Source: CALARM01 sp964431735 (GTDB taxonomy: Bacteria > Vulcanimicrobiota > SpSt-956 > JAKJGF01). From it: 31,513 nt of DNA. Shown here one piece after another: positions 22,773-31,142 of the stretch; position 1 is the stretch's first letter; every line of letters begins with the position of its first letter. Position numbers and translations under genes: made by a program. Where the stretch lies: positions 1 through 31,513 of the forward strand of contig CAYSLJ010000082.1 in the NCBI GenBank assembly GCA_964431735.1, in the 5' to 3' direction. A model generated the notes under the pieces. It made no database searches, was not told the origin of the DNA, and saw only the letters and a program-made list of their open reading frames with translations.

Positions 22773-25700
22773 ATGGATATTCCACAGACCTTTTATGATA
22801 GAGTCGAATATTTATTTCCCTATCCTATAGCTTCATGTTTGAGTAAATTCAGAGAAACTCAAAAAGGCGTGGAGAAAATCAATGCATTTATAAAACTTTT
22901 CGATATAATAATAAAGTATTGTACAATCATAGCTCTCTGCAATTATTTCTCAGACAGAAAAAACGATGAATCTTTTGACAGTCCTGTACTTAATTTTCTG
23001 AAAGATGGGAAATCAGACAGTACAGGATGGCTCGAAATTTTAAAACTTATATTGAAAAATTATCTCTCCAGAAGGAATGAATTTTTCATTCCTGAGCTCT
23101 GTTCTTTTATATTTGACAGTGATGATAAACTTACGGAAAACTTCGAAAGACTGGAAGAATGCATAAATATATCAGGTAAAATTTTAGATAAACAGAGCGG
23201 TCTTTATTCCGAAAAGCTGGAAGTTCTTGTAATAGAACTGCTGGAAGAACTTTCTTTCCTTCAGAACTATCCTCTCATCAAACCTATTATTGTTACACCT
23301 CAGGGAGAAAATTTTTCTCTCAATGCTTATAGATGTATGGGAAGTGATACAAAATTCAAATATGACAGAATAACATGCAAATCTCCTTTTGCCCTCCAGA
23401 AACTTCAGTTACTTAACCCTCAGAAAAAAGAATTACTGGAACTCCATCCATTTTTATTTCCTGCCCTGTGTACGGAATGTCAGAGAACCCATATATTTAT
23501 TTTTGACTATATCTATTCCGATAAAGTAAATTATATCTATCCTGTTGAAAATCACCGATTGCCATGCACATCGGTAAAAAAGGATCTGGAACATATTGTA
23601 TCAAGAAGTATTCCTATGAGAAAACAGATCTATTATGAAGACCTGTGGATTGAGTCACGGGCATACAGAGAGAAAAATCTGGCTGAAAAATACAGATTGC
23701 TGGAGCTGGTAGGAAAGGGCGGTATGGGAGATGTATATAAAGCGCTTCAAATCAATCTGGGGACAATCAGAGCCATAAAAATTCTTCCTCAGAACCTGTG
23801 CGGTAATTTAAAATATATAAAAAGATTTGAGAGGGAAGCCAGACTTGCTGCCAGGCTTGAGCATGAAAATATAGTCAGAGTTATAGATGTAGGGGAAACA
23901 GGCCTGGAAAGATATATAGTGATGGAATATATAGAAGGTAGAACCCTCCGCGATGTACTGAATGAAAGAGAAACCCTTCCGGAAAAAGAAGTTATACATC
24001 TGGCAACAGCCATAGCTTCAGGTCTGTCATGGATCCATCAGAATGAAATTATACATAGAGATATAAAACCTGAAAATATAATGATAGACATAAATGGAAA
24101 GGTAAAAATAGCCGATTTCGGTATATCTAAATCTACAGGTTCTCCAAGGGTTACAGCTGTAGGAGCGCCAATCGGGACTGCCCAGTATCTCTCTCCGGAA
24201 CAGGCTTCAGGCCACGGAGAAGTAGGGTTTTATTCAGACATATATTCACTCGGTATAATGCTTTATGAAATGCTGACAGGCCATTTTCCCTATGAATTTA
24301 AAGATGACAATCCTTTCTCTATAGCTTATACCATAATAAATACAGATGTTACTCCCATAAGAGAAACTGCTCCGAATATATCGTCACAATTTGAAGCAAT
24401 AGTTATGAAGTGCCTGGAAAAAGCTCCGGGGAAACGTTATTGTGATGCACAGGAAATTCTAAAAAAATTAAAGAGCATATCAGAAAAAAATCATGAAACA
24501 GATGAAGCACCGTCAGCTTTCTTTGAAGGACTCAGGTGGAGTGGTAAATCTACCCAGGAAGTGGGGCCTGCTGTAGAAAAAAACATAGAAAAAAAATTAC
24601 GGGAAATTAATAAAGAAATGAAAGATAAAGAAAATACCGACAGTGAGAATAAATACAGTAAACTTGTGGAAAGCGTTCTTTCAAAGGGATTTATGACAGA
24701 AGAAGAAAAAGAAATAATTAAATCTACCAGAGAAAAATTAAATATATCCAGTGAACAGAATATAAGAATATTCTCTGAAGTAAAGGATAGATATAAGGAA
24801 AAAATCAACAGGGCAAGAAATCAAAGAGAAGATACGCCAGAAAATATAGAAGAAAAGGTTAAAGCATATATAGAAAAAGGGAATGAATATTATGAGAGAA
24901 AAAACTATAAAAGTGCGATAAAGGAATATAAAGCTGCCCTTGAGCTGTCAGATAATCCTGATATACACAACAGTATCGGTGCAACCTATTGTTTGCTCGG
25001 AAGGTATGATAGGGCCATAATAGAATTTGAAGCATCTCTGAAGCTTGACAGGAGTAATTCTCTTGCAATCAGAAATTTAAATCATATCTATGGATTAAAG
25101 AAAAGAAACATAACAAGGAAAATGTATGGAGACAGTATCGAAGAGAAACAAAATGATACCTGTGCAGATAACGAGAACTTAAAAATAGGGTCGAGCAATT
25201 TCAAACAATTCCTTGAGAGACTCTGGAGCAAAACCTATGTGACAGATAAAGAGCAAAAAGAAATAGAGTTAATGAAACAAAAGTTACAGTTACCTGAACA
25301 TGTTTACCGGCATATAGAAAGGGAAGTGGAAAGAGAAAATGAAGACAGGATTAAAGCAAGGGAAACATATAGAATGGATGTAATGGATATGGCAATAACC
25401 AGTTACACCACTCTTCTGGAAAACCTTTGGAATAAAGGTTATCTAACAGAAGAAGATAAGAAATACATGAGGTTACAGAAAGAAGAATATAATCTCCCTC
25501 CTGATATATCGGAACAGATAGAAAAAGACGTTGAAAGTAATGTAAAGGTACAGGATAAAGAAAGAGTTGAAAAAGCTCTTAAAGGTTACAGAGAACTGCT
25601 TAATGATTACTGGAGAAAGGGTTTTCTATCCCGGCAAGAAAAAGAATCTCTCGATAAATACAGGATACAGAACAGATTACCTGATGAAAAAATTCTTTCA

Positions 25701-26108
25701 ATAGAAAAGGATATTAAAAACAGATTTTTTAAAAATAAAATAGAACTGGCCATAAATAAAGAATTACACGAACTGGCTGATGTCGATGACTGGCCTGAAG
25801 ATTACAGCAGGCCATCAGTTCCTTCTTTTGTAAGCAGAGAAAAAGAACTGGAAGAGCTTTTATCTTATGCTATGTCTTCCGATAAAATGGAACAGGATAT
25901 GGCTTTCTGGGCACTGCTGAATACCTTCGAAAATCTCATAAAGGAATTAAATGCAGATAAACGTGACTGGGCCACACCGTCATTTGTCAAATCTTTAAGA
26001 AAAGCAAAACATATAATCCCGAAAGAAAAAGCAAGACTCATATCGTTAATTGATAATATATTCAAAGGGCTTACAAGATCTACAAGAAGATTTGCAGGCA
26101 GGCATTGA
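22773..26108 (+). CDS. Serine/threonine protein kinase with novel N-terminal domain, TPRs and four copies of a helical module
   Basis: 1111 residues; weak GGTGA upstream of ATG. Residues 1-300 are a helical domain opening YLFPYPIASCLSKF, of a type I have no name for. Residues about 306-565 are a complete kinase: glycine loop GKGGMGDVY (314-322), Lys336 in AIKIL, catalytic HRDIKPEN (Asp430), DFG (448-450), activation segment GTAQYLSPEQ, so it should be active and autophosphorylate like PknB-type kinases. TPRs occupy about 700-770. A module of about 55 residues, with core LW-x-KGYLTEE-x-K and a following LP/LS then IE pattern, occurs at about 627-683, 807-866, 874-930 and 935-995. The C-terminal 100 residues are helical. 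No transmembrane segment is seen, unlike most PknB kinases, so it is cytosolic. Downstream partners are not evident. Confidence 0.92.
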   Translation: MDIPQTFYDRVEYLFPYPIASCLSKFRETQKGVEKINAFIKLFDIIIKYCTIIALCNYFSDRKNDESFDSPVLNFLKDGKSDSTGWLEILKLILKNYLSRRNEFFIPELCSFIFDSDDKLTENFERLEECINISGKILDKQSGLYSEKLEVLVIELLEELSFLQNYPLIKPIIVTPQGENFSLNAYRCMGSDTKFKYDRITCKSPFALQKLQLLNPQKKELLELHPFLFPALCTECQRTHIFIFDYIYSDKVNYIYPVENHRLPCTSVKKDLEHIVSRSIPMRKQIYYEDLWIESRAYREKNLAEKYRLLELVGKGGMGDVYKALQINLGTIRAIKILPQNLCGNLKYIKRFEREARLAARLEHENIVRVIDVGETGLERYIVMEYIEGRTLRDVLNERETLPEKEVIHLATAIASGLSWIHQNEIIHRDIKPENIMIDINGKVKIADFGISKSTGSPRVTAVGAPIGTAQYLSPEQASGHGEVGFYSDIYSLGIMLYEMLTGHFPYEFKDDNPFSIAYTIINTDVTPIRETAPNISSQFEAIVMKCLEKAPGKRYCDAQEILKKLKSISEKNHETDEAPSAFFEGLRWSGKSTQEVGPAVEKNIEKKLREINKEMKDKENTDSENKYSKLVESVLSKGFMTEEEKEIIKSTREKLNISSEQNIRIFSEVKDRYKEKINRARNQREDTPENIEEKVKAYIEKGNEYYERKNYKSAIKEYKAALELSDNPDIHNSIGATYCLLGRYDRAIIEFEASLKLDRSNSLAIRNLNHIYGLKKRNITRKMYGDSIEEKQNDTCADNENLKIGSSNFKQFLERLWSKTYVTDKEQKEIELMKQKLQLPEHVYRHIEREVERENEDRIKARETYRMDVMDMAITSYTTLLENLWNKGYLTEEDKKYMRLQKEEYNLPPDISEQIEKDVESNVKVQDKERVEKALKGYRELLNDYWRKGFLSRQEKESLDKYRIQNRLPDEKILSIEKDIKNRFFKNKIELAINKELHELADVDDWPEDYSRPSVPSFVSREKELEELLSYAMSSDKMEQDMAFWALLNTFENLIKELNADKRDWATPSFVKSLRKAKHIIPKEKARLISLIDNIFKGLTRSTRRFAGRH

Positions 26109-26110
26109 CT

Positions 26111-26174
26111 CGTGATGCGTAATGCGTAATGCGTTATAATCGTGACGCGTAACGCGTAACGCGTGACGCGCAGG
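26111..26174. repeat. Two consecutive GTRAYGC heptamer cassettes
   Basis: First cassette (26111-26135) has T in place of C (GTGATGC, GTAATGC, GTAATGC); the second (26141-26174) is GTGACGC, GTAACGC, GTAACGC, GTGACGC. Both show the same order of G/A at the third position, so they are duplicates that have diverged by a consistent C-to-T change rather than independent slippage products. Confidence 0.85.
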
Positions 26175-26184
26175 GTAAGCCTGC

Positions 26185-26261
26185 TCACCGGTCACCGGTC
26201 ACTGATAACCGGTCACTGATAACTGCTCACTGATAACTGCTCACCGGTCACTGATAACTGT
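26185..26261. repeat. Eleven-unit heptamer array TCACCGG/TCACTGA/TAACTGC
   Basis: 77 bp of gap-free 7-bp units: TCACCGG, TCACCGG, TCACTGA, TAACCGG, TCACTGA, TAACTGC, TCACTGA, TAACTGC, TCACCGG, TCACTGA, TAACTGT. It enters the 3' end of the minus-strand gene at 26248, encoding its last residues and stop. Confidence 0.9.
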
Positions 26262-27567
26262 TTAACGCCTCTTTTGCCGCTGCCCTGACCTTATCGGATC
26301 TGGCATTTTTTGCAAGGTATTTCACAGCCTCTTCAGCTTTGGCCGAAGGAGGGGCAAATCTCATATAATTATAAAAACACATTACAGCGTGGTCTTTTTT
26401 TCCTGTTACAGCTTTAGAGCATGCCATATTATACCAGGCAACAGCTCTTGCAGGATCTCTTGCCAGGGTATTCAGATAACAGTCAATAGCTTTCTCATAT
26501 TCACGGGAATCTTCATATGTAAACCCCAGATTATTCATAAATTCAGGTTCCCTTGGAGAAAGGGTTACAGCTTTTTTGAAATGCTTCAAAGCCCCTTCCC
26601 TGTCACCTTTATCCAGAGCATCGAGACCTTTTTTATTTTCAATTCCCGCAGTTTTAGAATCTATTGTTTCATAAAGCCCTGCCTTTATAATAATCTTCCA
26701 GGCCTTATTTATAAGAGGAACTCTGTCTTTTACGGCAGAAGCCATATCTCCGCATTCAATCATAGAAGCTATTTTTTGAGGGATATAAACAAGATCATAA
26801 TATTCAGGATATTTTTCACTCGAAAGAACATATTTTTTCCCATTCCATTCCCATATATCCTGCCAGCTTGCCCAGTAGGCATGAGCGGAATTGCAGCCCT
26901 CCGGGTATGATACTACCGGTTCATAAATACCATCGCTGTTAAAGTCATAAAGTAATACCCACTGTGAAAAAACCTGTGATTTAACAGTTTTACTGTTTTT
27001 ATCGAAATAAAAACATTCAACTATATCATTATAACTGCTTGCTCCTGCGCCGGAATTTAACAGTAAATCAGTAATACCATCACCATTCAGATCCCTTATA
27101 TCACGAACAGACGTATAATCTCCTTCTATAGTGGCAACATGAAAGGGCTTATATCCATTACCTGATTTTTTTAAAATAACGGCTCTGTAATAATAGGCTT
27201 CGCCAAACCACTCATCTGAAGATTTTTCCTCTTCTTCATAAACAGGCATATTGCCGGGAATGACACATAATTCTTTTATTCCGTCACCATCCAGGTCAAG
27301 TTCGTAAAGGTCAAAATATTTTTTTATATCAATATTCTTACCTTCAAAATCTTTTATATTTTTTAAAGGAATATACATTCCTTTATCATGGTCGTCTTTT
27401 TTCCAGGTAAAGAGTTTACCGCTATCCAGCAAACTATATCTTTCTTTCCGGGAAATTCTGTAATACTGACCGTTATTCACAGGATATTCCCTGAGATTAA
27501 TCTTTGCCCGGGCAAAAGTTATAATTGAAAATAAGAATAATAAGGTAAATAAAAATATTTTTTTCAT
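26248..27567 (-). CDS. Secreted protein with EF-like calcium loops and C-terminal TPRs
   Basis: 439 residues; ATG with AAGGAGA 8 nt upstream. Signal peptide MKKIFLFTLLFLFSIITFARA. Three Ca-loop motifs of the VCBS/FG-GAP type: DLDGDGIKEL (about 92-101), DLNGDGITDL (about 159-168) and DFNSDGIYEP (about 208-217). TPR region about 312-420 (ALDKGDREGALKHFKKAVTL, then NNLGFTYEDSREYEKAIDCY). Same flavour as the FG-GAP/TPR protein at 17449-21249, but shorter and without Asp boxes. Exported, probably periplasmic or surface, function unknown. The last residues NSYQ and the TGA stop are read from the heptamer array, so the original C-terminus may have been replaced. Confidence 0.85.
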   Translation of the reverse strand: MKKIFLFTLLFLFSIITFARAKINLREYPVNNGQYYRISRKERYSLLDSGKLFTWKKDDHDKGMYIPLKNIKDFEGKNIDIKKYFDLYELDLDGDGIKELCVIPGNMPVYEEEEKSSDEWFGEAYYYRAVILKKSGNGYKPFHVATIEGDYTSVRDIRDLNGDGITDLLLNSGAGASSYNDIVECFYFDKNSKTVKSQVFSQWVLLYDFNSDGIYEPVVSYPEGCNSAHAYWASWQDIWEWNGKKYVLSSEKYPEYYDLVYIPQKIASMIECGDMASAVKDRVPLINKAWKIIIKAGLYETIDSKTAGIENKKGLDALDKGDREGALKHFKKAVTLSPREPEFMNNLGFTYEDSREYEKAIDCYLNTLARDPARAVAWYNMACSKAVTGKKDHAVMCFYNYMRFAPPSAKAEEAVKYLAKNARSDKVRAAAKEALNSYQ

Positions 27568-27589
27568 AAGATAATTCTCCTTTTTGTAA

Positions 27590-27618
27590 CGTGACGCGTG
27601 ACGAGTGACGCGAGGATT
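27590..27618. repeat. GTGACGC heptamer cassette upstream of the 26248-27567 gene
   Basis: Three GTGACGC-type units (one GTGACGA) ending CGAGGATTA, 22 nt upstream of that gene's start codon, so it overlaps the likely promoter zone. Confidence 0.75.
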
Positions 27619-27723
27619 AACGATATTTTTAAAATTTCTTCAAATTCGGTTCTATTCCTCTTTTTATAAATATTATGAAAGGAAAGATTCTTTTTTCGTC
27701 TAATATTTTATTTATTATAACGT

Positions 27724-27854
27724 ATAGCCATTTTCATAACTATCCATAAATAATGACCTGGTAATGCATAAAGTGTAATGCATGGTGCGCAGGGATTAAA
27801 CCCGTTACGCGTAACGACAACTTAAATTCTAACAGGTTATGAAATATACTATAA
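27724..27854. repeat. Degraded family C miniature element
   Basis: The right end (CTTAAATTCTAACAGGTTATG, then AAATATACTATAAA) matches the family C right side at 29130-29163. The left end TATAGCCATTTTCATAAC is its imperfect inverse. The interior has decayed GTAATGC/GTTACGC units. It ends about 36 nt before the aminotransferase start, in the promoter zone. The 27568-27890 gap holds nothing else I can support. Confidence 0.5.
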
Positions 27855-27890
27855 ATAATATTGAATTAACTATAAAGGAGATAAAAACTT

Positions 27891-29051
27891 ATGATTTCAG
27901 AAAGAGCAAGAAGCATAACACCCAGTACCACACTGGCCATAACCTCCAGGGCAAAAAAAATGAAGAAAGAAGGAAAAGATGTAGTAATTCTGGCTGCAGG
28001 AGAACCTGATTTCCCCACACCAGCCAGAATAAAGGAATTTGCCATAAAGGCAATAAACAATAATTTTACAAACTATACTGCCACTGCAGGCATACCGGAA
28101 TTAAAAGATGCCATATGTAAAAAATTCCTCAGAGATAACGGACTCACATATGCTCCTTCCCAGGTCATGGTAAACTGCGGGGGGAAACATGCCCTCTATA
28201 ACTGTTTTCAATCCCTTTTAAACCCCGGTGATGAGGTCATACTATTGGTTCCTTACTGGAACAGTTATATAGAGCAGGTAAAACTTGCCGGCGGAAAAGC
28301 CATAGAAATTCCTTCAAAACCTGACATGTCTTTAAATATAGAAGGTATTAAACAGAGTATTACAGAAAAAACGAAAGTTATCCTCATTAACTCCCCTTCC
28401 AATCCGAGCGGATATGTAATATCCAGAGAAGAAGCAGAAGGCCTGGGAGAAATACTCATAAAAAACAAGCATATCTTCTTAATATCAGATGAAGTATACG
28501 AATATTTTATATATGACGGCAAACACTACACGATAGCCGCTATGTTCCCTGAATTAAAAGAAAGAACTATCATAGTAAATGCAGTATCAAAAACCTACTC
28601 TATGACGGGATGGCGTATAGGTTATGCAGCAGGGGCCGAAGAAATAATAGCTTCTATGACAAAACTCCAGGATCATATGACATCAAATCCGAGTTCCATA
28701 TCACAGATGGCTGCACTTGAAGCCATAAACGGCAGCCAGGAAGAAGTAAAAATAATGGTAGAAGAATTCAGTAAAAGAAGAGCATTTCTTACTGAAAATC
28801 TGAATAAACTTCCCCTTATAAAATGTTCTCCCCCTAAAGGAGCATTCTATGCTTTTGTAGACATAAGTAATACAGGTATCGGTTCAGGCGAATTTGCGAA
28901 CAGGCTTTTAGATGAACATCTTGTAGCTGTTATTCCGGGCAATGCTTTCGGAATGGATAATTATATAAGATTAAGCTTTGCCGCTGCCAGAGAAGCCCTG
29001 GAAAAAGGCCTGGAAAGGATGGAGACGTTTTTAAGAAAAGTTAAGGGTTAA
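27891..29051 (+). CDS. Class I pyridoxal-phosphate aminotransferase (aspartate aminotransferase-like)
   Basis: 386 residues; ATG preceded by AAAGGAGAT. Fold-type I aminotransferase, subgroup resembling thermophile/Gram-positive aspartate aminotransferase: AAGEPDFPTP near the N-terminus, GGKHALYN for the phosphate-binding loop, NSPSNPSG (Asn near 178), SDEVYEYF (Asp and Tyr contacting the cofactor), PLP Lys234 in NAVSKTYSMTGWRIGYA, and a substrate-carboxylate Arg in YIRLSFA near 366. Length is normal for the family. It should transfer amino groups between an amino acid (Asp likely) and 2-oxoglutarate. It stands alone between repeat elements; the RBS lies just past a family C end. Confidence 0.93.
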   Translation: MISERARSITPSTTLAITSRAKKMKKEGKDVVILAAGEPDFPTPARIKEFAIKAINNNFTNYTATAGIPELKDAICKKFLRDNGLTYAPSQVMVNCGGKHALYNCFQSLLNPGDEVILLVPYWNSYIEQVKLAGGKAIEIPSKPDMSLNIEGIKQSITEKTKVILINSPSNPSGYVISREEAEGLGEILIKNKHIFLISDEVYEYFIYDGKHYTIAAMFPELKERTIIVNAVSKTYSMTGWRIGYAAGAEEIIASMTKLQDHMTSNPSSISQMAALEAINGSQEEVKIMVEEFSKRRAFLTENLNKLPLIKCSPPKGAFYAFVDISNTGIGSGEFANRLLDEHLVAVIPGNAFGMDNYIRLSFAAAREALEKGLERMETFLRKVKG

Positions 29052-29163
29052 GAGTGAAGGGTGATAATTAATGAGTGAGTAGTGAATAGTGATTGACACG
29101 CCATTTTCTACTCACCACTCACTACTCACTTAAATTCTAATAAGTTATGAAATACACTATAAA
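29050..29163. repeat. Heptamer hairpin joined to a family C right end
   Basis: GAGTGAA, GGGTGAT, then GAGTGAG, TAGTGAA, TAGTGAT face reversed units (CTACTCACCACTCACTACTC), forming a long stem. It is followed by the family C end CTTAAATTCTAATAAGTTATG and AATACACTATAAA. The next gene's AAGAAAGG site begins directly after it. Confidence 0.65.
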
Positions 29164-29171
29164 AGAAAGGT

Positions 29172-29981
29172 ATGAAATTGAAAAAAATTTTCTTGCTATA
29201 TATCTGTCTCTCATTTGTTTTCTTTCTATTATTTTCATATAGAGAACAGGTAGAATCTTCAGAGGAAATGATCTTAATACCTGCAGGGGAATTTACGATG
29301 GGTAATCCCAGAGGTGAAGGTAACAGTGACGAATGGCCGGCCCATAATGTTTACCTGGATGATTTTTATATAGACAGATATGAAGTCACCAATAGAGAAT
29401 TCGCAGATTTTCTGAACAGTGCAACTTATTCTGATAACTGGATAAATATAAAGGATAAAAGGTGTCTTATAGAAAAGAAAGGTGATTTCTACGTACCGAA
29501 ATATGGCTGTGAAAATCATCCTGCCATAGGTATCAGCTGGTATGGAGCTTCCAGTTATGCTGCATGGGCAGGGAAACGTCTTCCTACTGAAGCAGAATGG
29601 GAGAAAGCGGCAAGAGGAACAGACAGAAGAGTCTTTCCATGGGGTTCAGAGTGGGACAGCTTAAAATGTGCCAATTCCTGTCCCGGCGGAATAAAAATGC
29701 TTATGCCTGGAGGCAGTTTCCCTGAAGGGGCAAGCTATTACGGAGTCATGGATATGGCAGGGAATGTATGGGAATGGTGCTCTGACTGGTATGACTGGAA
29801 TTATTACAAAAAAAGTCCTGCAGAAAATCCTGCAGGCCCCGTCGAAGGAAACAGCAAAGTAATAAGAGGGGGTTCCTGGTTTTATTCAAGTCCATCTGAT
29901 TTCAGATGTTCCAGAAGAGCAGGGAAAGCATTGACATGTAAACTTATTAATATAGGTTTCAGATGTGCAAAGGATTTTTAA
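29172..29981 (+). CDS. Formylglycine-generating-enzyme-like (SUMF1/FGE-sulfatase domain) exported protein
   Basis: 269 residues. ATG 29172 is only 1-2 nt after AAAGAAAGG; TTG 29178 would have better spacing, giving a start of MKKIFLL. A hydrophobic N-terminus (IFLLYICLSFVFFLLF) is a signal or anchor. The domain spans about 33-269: MILIPAGEFTMGNP, WPAHNVYLDDFYIDRYEVTN, ISWYGASSYAAWAGKRLPTE, GVMDMAGNVWEWCSDWY, VIRGGSWF and IGFRCAKDF, all diagnostic of the FGE family. Aerobic FGEs need a Cys pair (human 336/341). Here the second is probably the Cys in DFRCSRR, but the first is not Cys (SSPSDF), so sulfatase-activating activity is doubtful; other roles of this fold seem likelier. No sulfatase is in the window. 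Confidence 0.9.
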   Translation: MKLKKIFLLYICLSFVFFLLFSYREQVESSEEMILIPAGEFTMGNPRGEGNSDEWPAHNVYLDDFYIDRYEVTNREFADFLNSATYSDNWINIKDKRCLIEKKGDFYVPKYGCENHPAIGISWYGASSYAAWAGKRLPTEAEWEKAARGTDRRVFPWGSEWDSLKCANSCPGGIKMLMPGGSFPEGASYYGVMDMAGNVWEWCSDWYDWNYYKKSPAENPAGPVEGNSKVIRGGSWFYSSPSDFRCSRRAGKALTCKLINIGFRCAKDF

Positions 29982-30062
29982 AAAAACTTTCTTTTAAATA
30001 ATTTTAATACAGCCTTCAGATATGCAAAGAATTTTTTAAAAAAACTTTCTTTTACATAATTT
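29958..30062 (+). repeat. About 48-bp direct duplication overlapping the FGE-like gene 3' end
   Basis: 29958-30004 (TTCAGATGTGCAAAGGATTTT and on) is repeated at 30015-30062 with about 90% identity, offset about 57 bp. The first copy encodes the last residues RCAKDF and stop; the second is in the intergenic gap and reaches the stop of the minus-strand gene. Confidence 0.8.
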
Positions 30063-30426
30063 AATTCTTCACCAGATCCAGAAATTCCATATAATCATAT
30101 TGATTATCAGGGTCACCTACTGTGGAATAAGCTATAGTTTTATATACTGCAATATTAATATTATTATAAGAAATCTCTTTCATGAGTGTTACTGTTCTAT
30201 GATTAATCCTCACAAGAGATCCCATATTTATTGTTTCATGACTTTCAACAGGCGGTTCGGCAAGAAATTTTCCTTCTTTCAAATCTCTTGCCGCAAGTTT
30301 TGCAGTAATCATAAAATTTTTAGTTTCTTTATCCCTTGGATTTTCTTCATAATGTTCAAAGCCAAGAATTTTACAAAAATAATTAACGACTTCTTCTTCT
30401 GTATATTTATCAAGATTATCGTTCAA
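30061..30426 (-). CDS. Small uncharacterised protein
   Basis: 121 residues if read from TTG 30426, which sits 8 nt after AAGGAGG; the in-frame TTG at 30432 is only 2 nt after it. Both would be rare starts. The sequence begins NDNLDKYTEEEVVNYFCKILGF, a helical lead, followed by alternating polar and hydrophobic segments (FMITAKLAARDL, RTVTLMKEISYNNINIAVYKTIA), a mixed alpha/beta fold. No family recognised, no signal peptide. It lies 122 nt downstream of the minus-strand gene starting at 31142 and could be co-transcribed with it. Its stop overlaps the duplicated repeat. Confidence 0.6.
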   Translation of the reverse strand: MNDNLDKYTEEEVVNYFCKILGFEHYEENPRDKETKNFMITAKLAARDLKEGKFLAEPPVESHETINMGSLVRINHRTVTLMKEISYNNINIAVYKTIAYSTVGDPDNQYDYMEFLDLVKN

Positions 30427-30498
30427 TGACAAAACCTCCTTAATCTGAGCTTATATAAATTCTGCATTAATGTTACTTTTTCCTTCATAAAACACTCA

Positions 30499-30534
30499 AA
30501 ATGGCAGGTAATGAATGGTTTCATTACTCACCAT
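30499..30534. repeat. Heptamer-derived hairpin in the intergenic gap
   Basis: AATGGCAGGTAATGA faces TCATTACTCACCATT: a stem of about 13 pairs with mismatches, between the two small minus-strand genes. It may attenuate read-through. Confidence 0.5.
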
Positions 30535-30548
30535 TTATCGACTATTGA

Positions 30549-31142
30549 TTAAGCAACACTATCAAATACAAGACCTTTCATACAGGTCATATTCTGTATT
30601 TTCTTTTCCTCAGAAACAGAAGAAAGATGGTTTGCCACAGTTTCTATAAAATTTAAAATGCCTCTGCAGGCATCGGAAATAGCAGATATTATATCTTTAT
30701 CTTTTTTTATTAATTTCCCGAAATAATCCTTGTTATAACTTTCCTGAATCTTTTCAAGCCTCTCTCTGTCAGGATCACTGTATTTATCAGAAGAGGATTC
30801 ATTTTCTTGAGAATAAGAGCTCTGCTGAGATGTTTTTTTTTCAAATAATTGTTCCCATTCAGAGGCATGATCTTCAATATTTTCTCTTGAATATTTTTTA
30901 TCGGAAGAAATATTTTTCAGTAAAACAGTATTATTTTGCAGTTCTTTAAAAATATCTTCTTTTTTACTATTTTTACTTTCCTTTTCCTGTGTTATTTTAA
31001 GATTTTCTTGCTGAAATTCTACACGTCTCAGGACAGGAAGATAGAGGGAAGATTTTTCTTTTTTTAGCAAATCAAAATCATCACTGATAGATGAATTAAC
31101 AGACTTTATAAACCTGGTATTATCATATCTGTCTATATTCAT
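30549..31142 (-). CDS. Hydrophilic helical protein of unknown function
   Basis: 197 residues; ATG with GAGGAGG 8 nt upstream. The first 150 residues are highly charged and Ser/Lys/Glu/Gln-rich, with coiled-coil-like stretches (KKEDIFKELQNNTVLL) and an Ser/Gln/Asp-rich linker (KKTSQQSSYSQENESSS). The C-terminal 50 residues (DIISAISDACRGILNFIETV) are a more hydrophobic amphipathic helix pair. No signal peptide, no known motif. No clear relation to the glycine-zipper proteins, apart from a short Ile/Asn/Asp start (MNIDRYDNTRF) reminiscent of their MKIN/MKID beginnings, which may be chance. Confidence 0.7.
   Translation of the reverse strand: MNIDRYDNTRFIKSVNSSISDDFDLLKKEKSSLYLPVLRRVEFQQENLKITQEKESKNSKKEDIFKELQNNTVLLKNISSDKKYSRENIEDHASEWEQLFEKKTSQQSSYSQENESSSDKYSDPDRERLEKIQESYNKDYFGKLIKKDKDIISAISDACRGILNFIETVANHLSSVSEEKKIQNMTCMKGLVFDSVA

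Noticed and set aside
26111..26261. Possible CRISPR array
   Set aside because: Units are 7 bp and contiguous with no spacers; no cas genes in the window.
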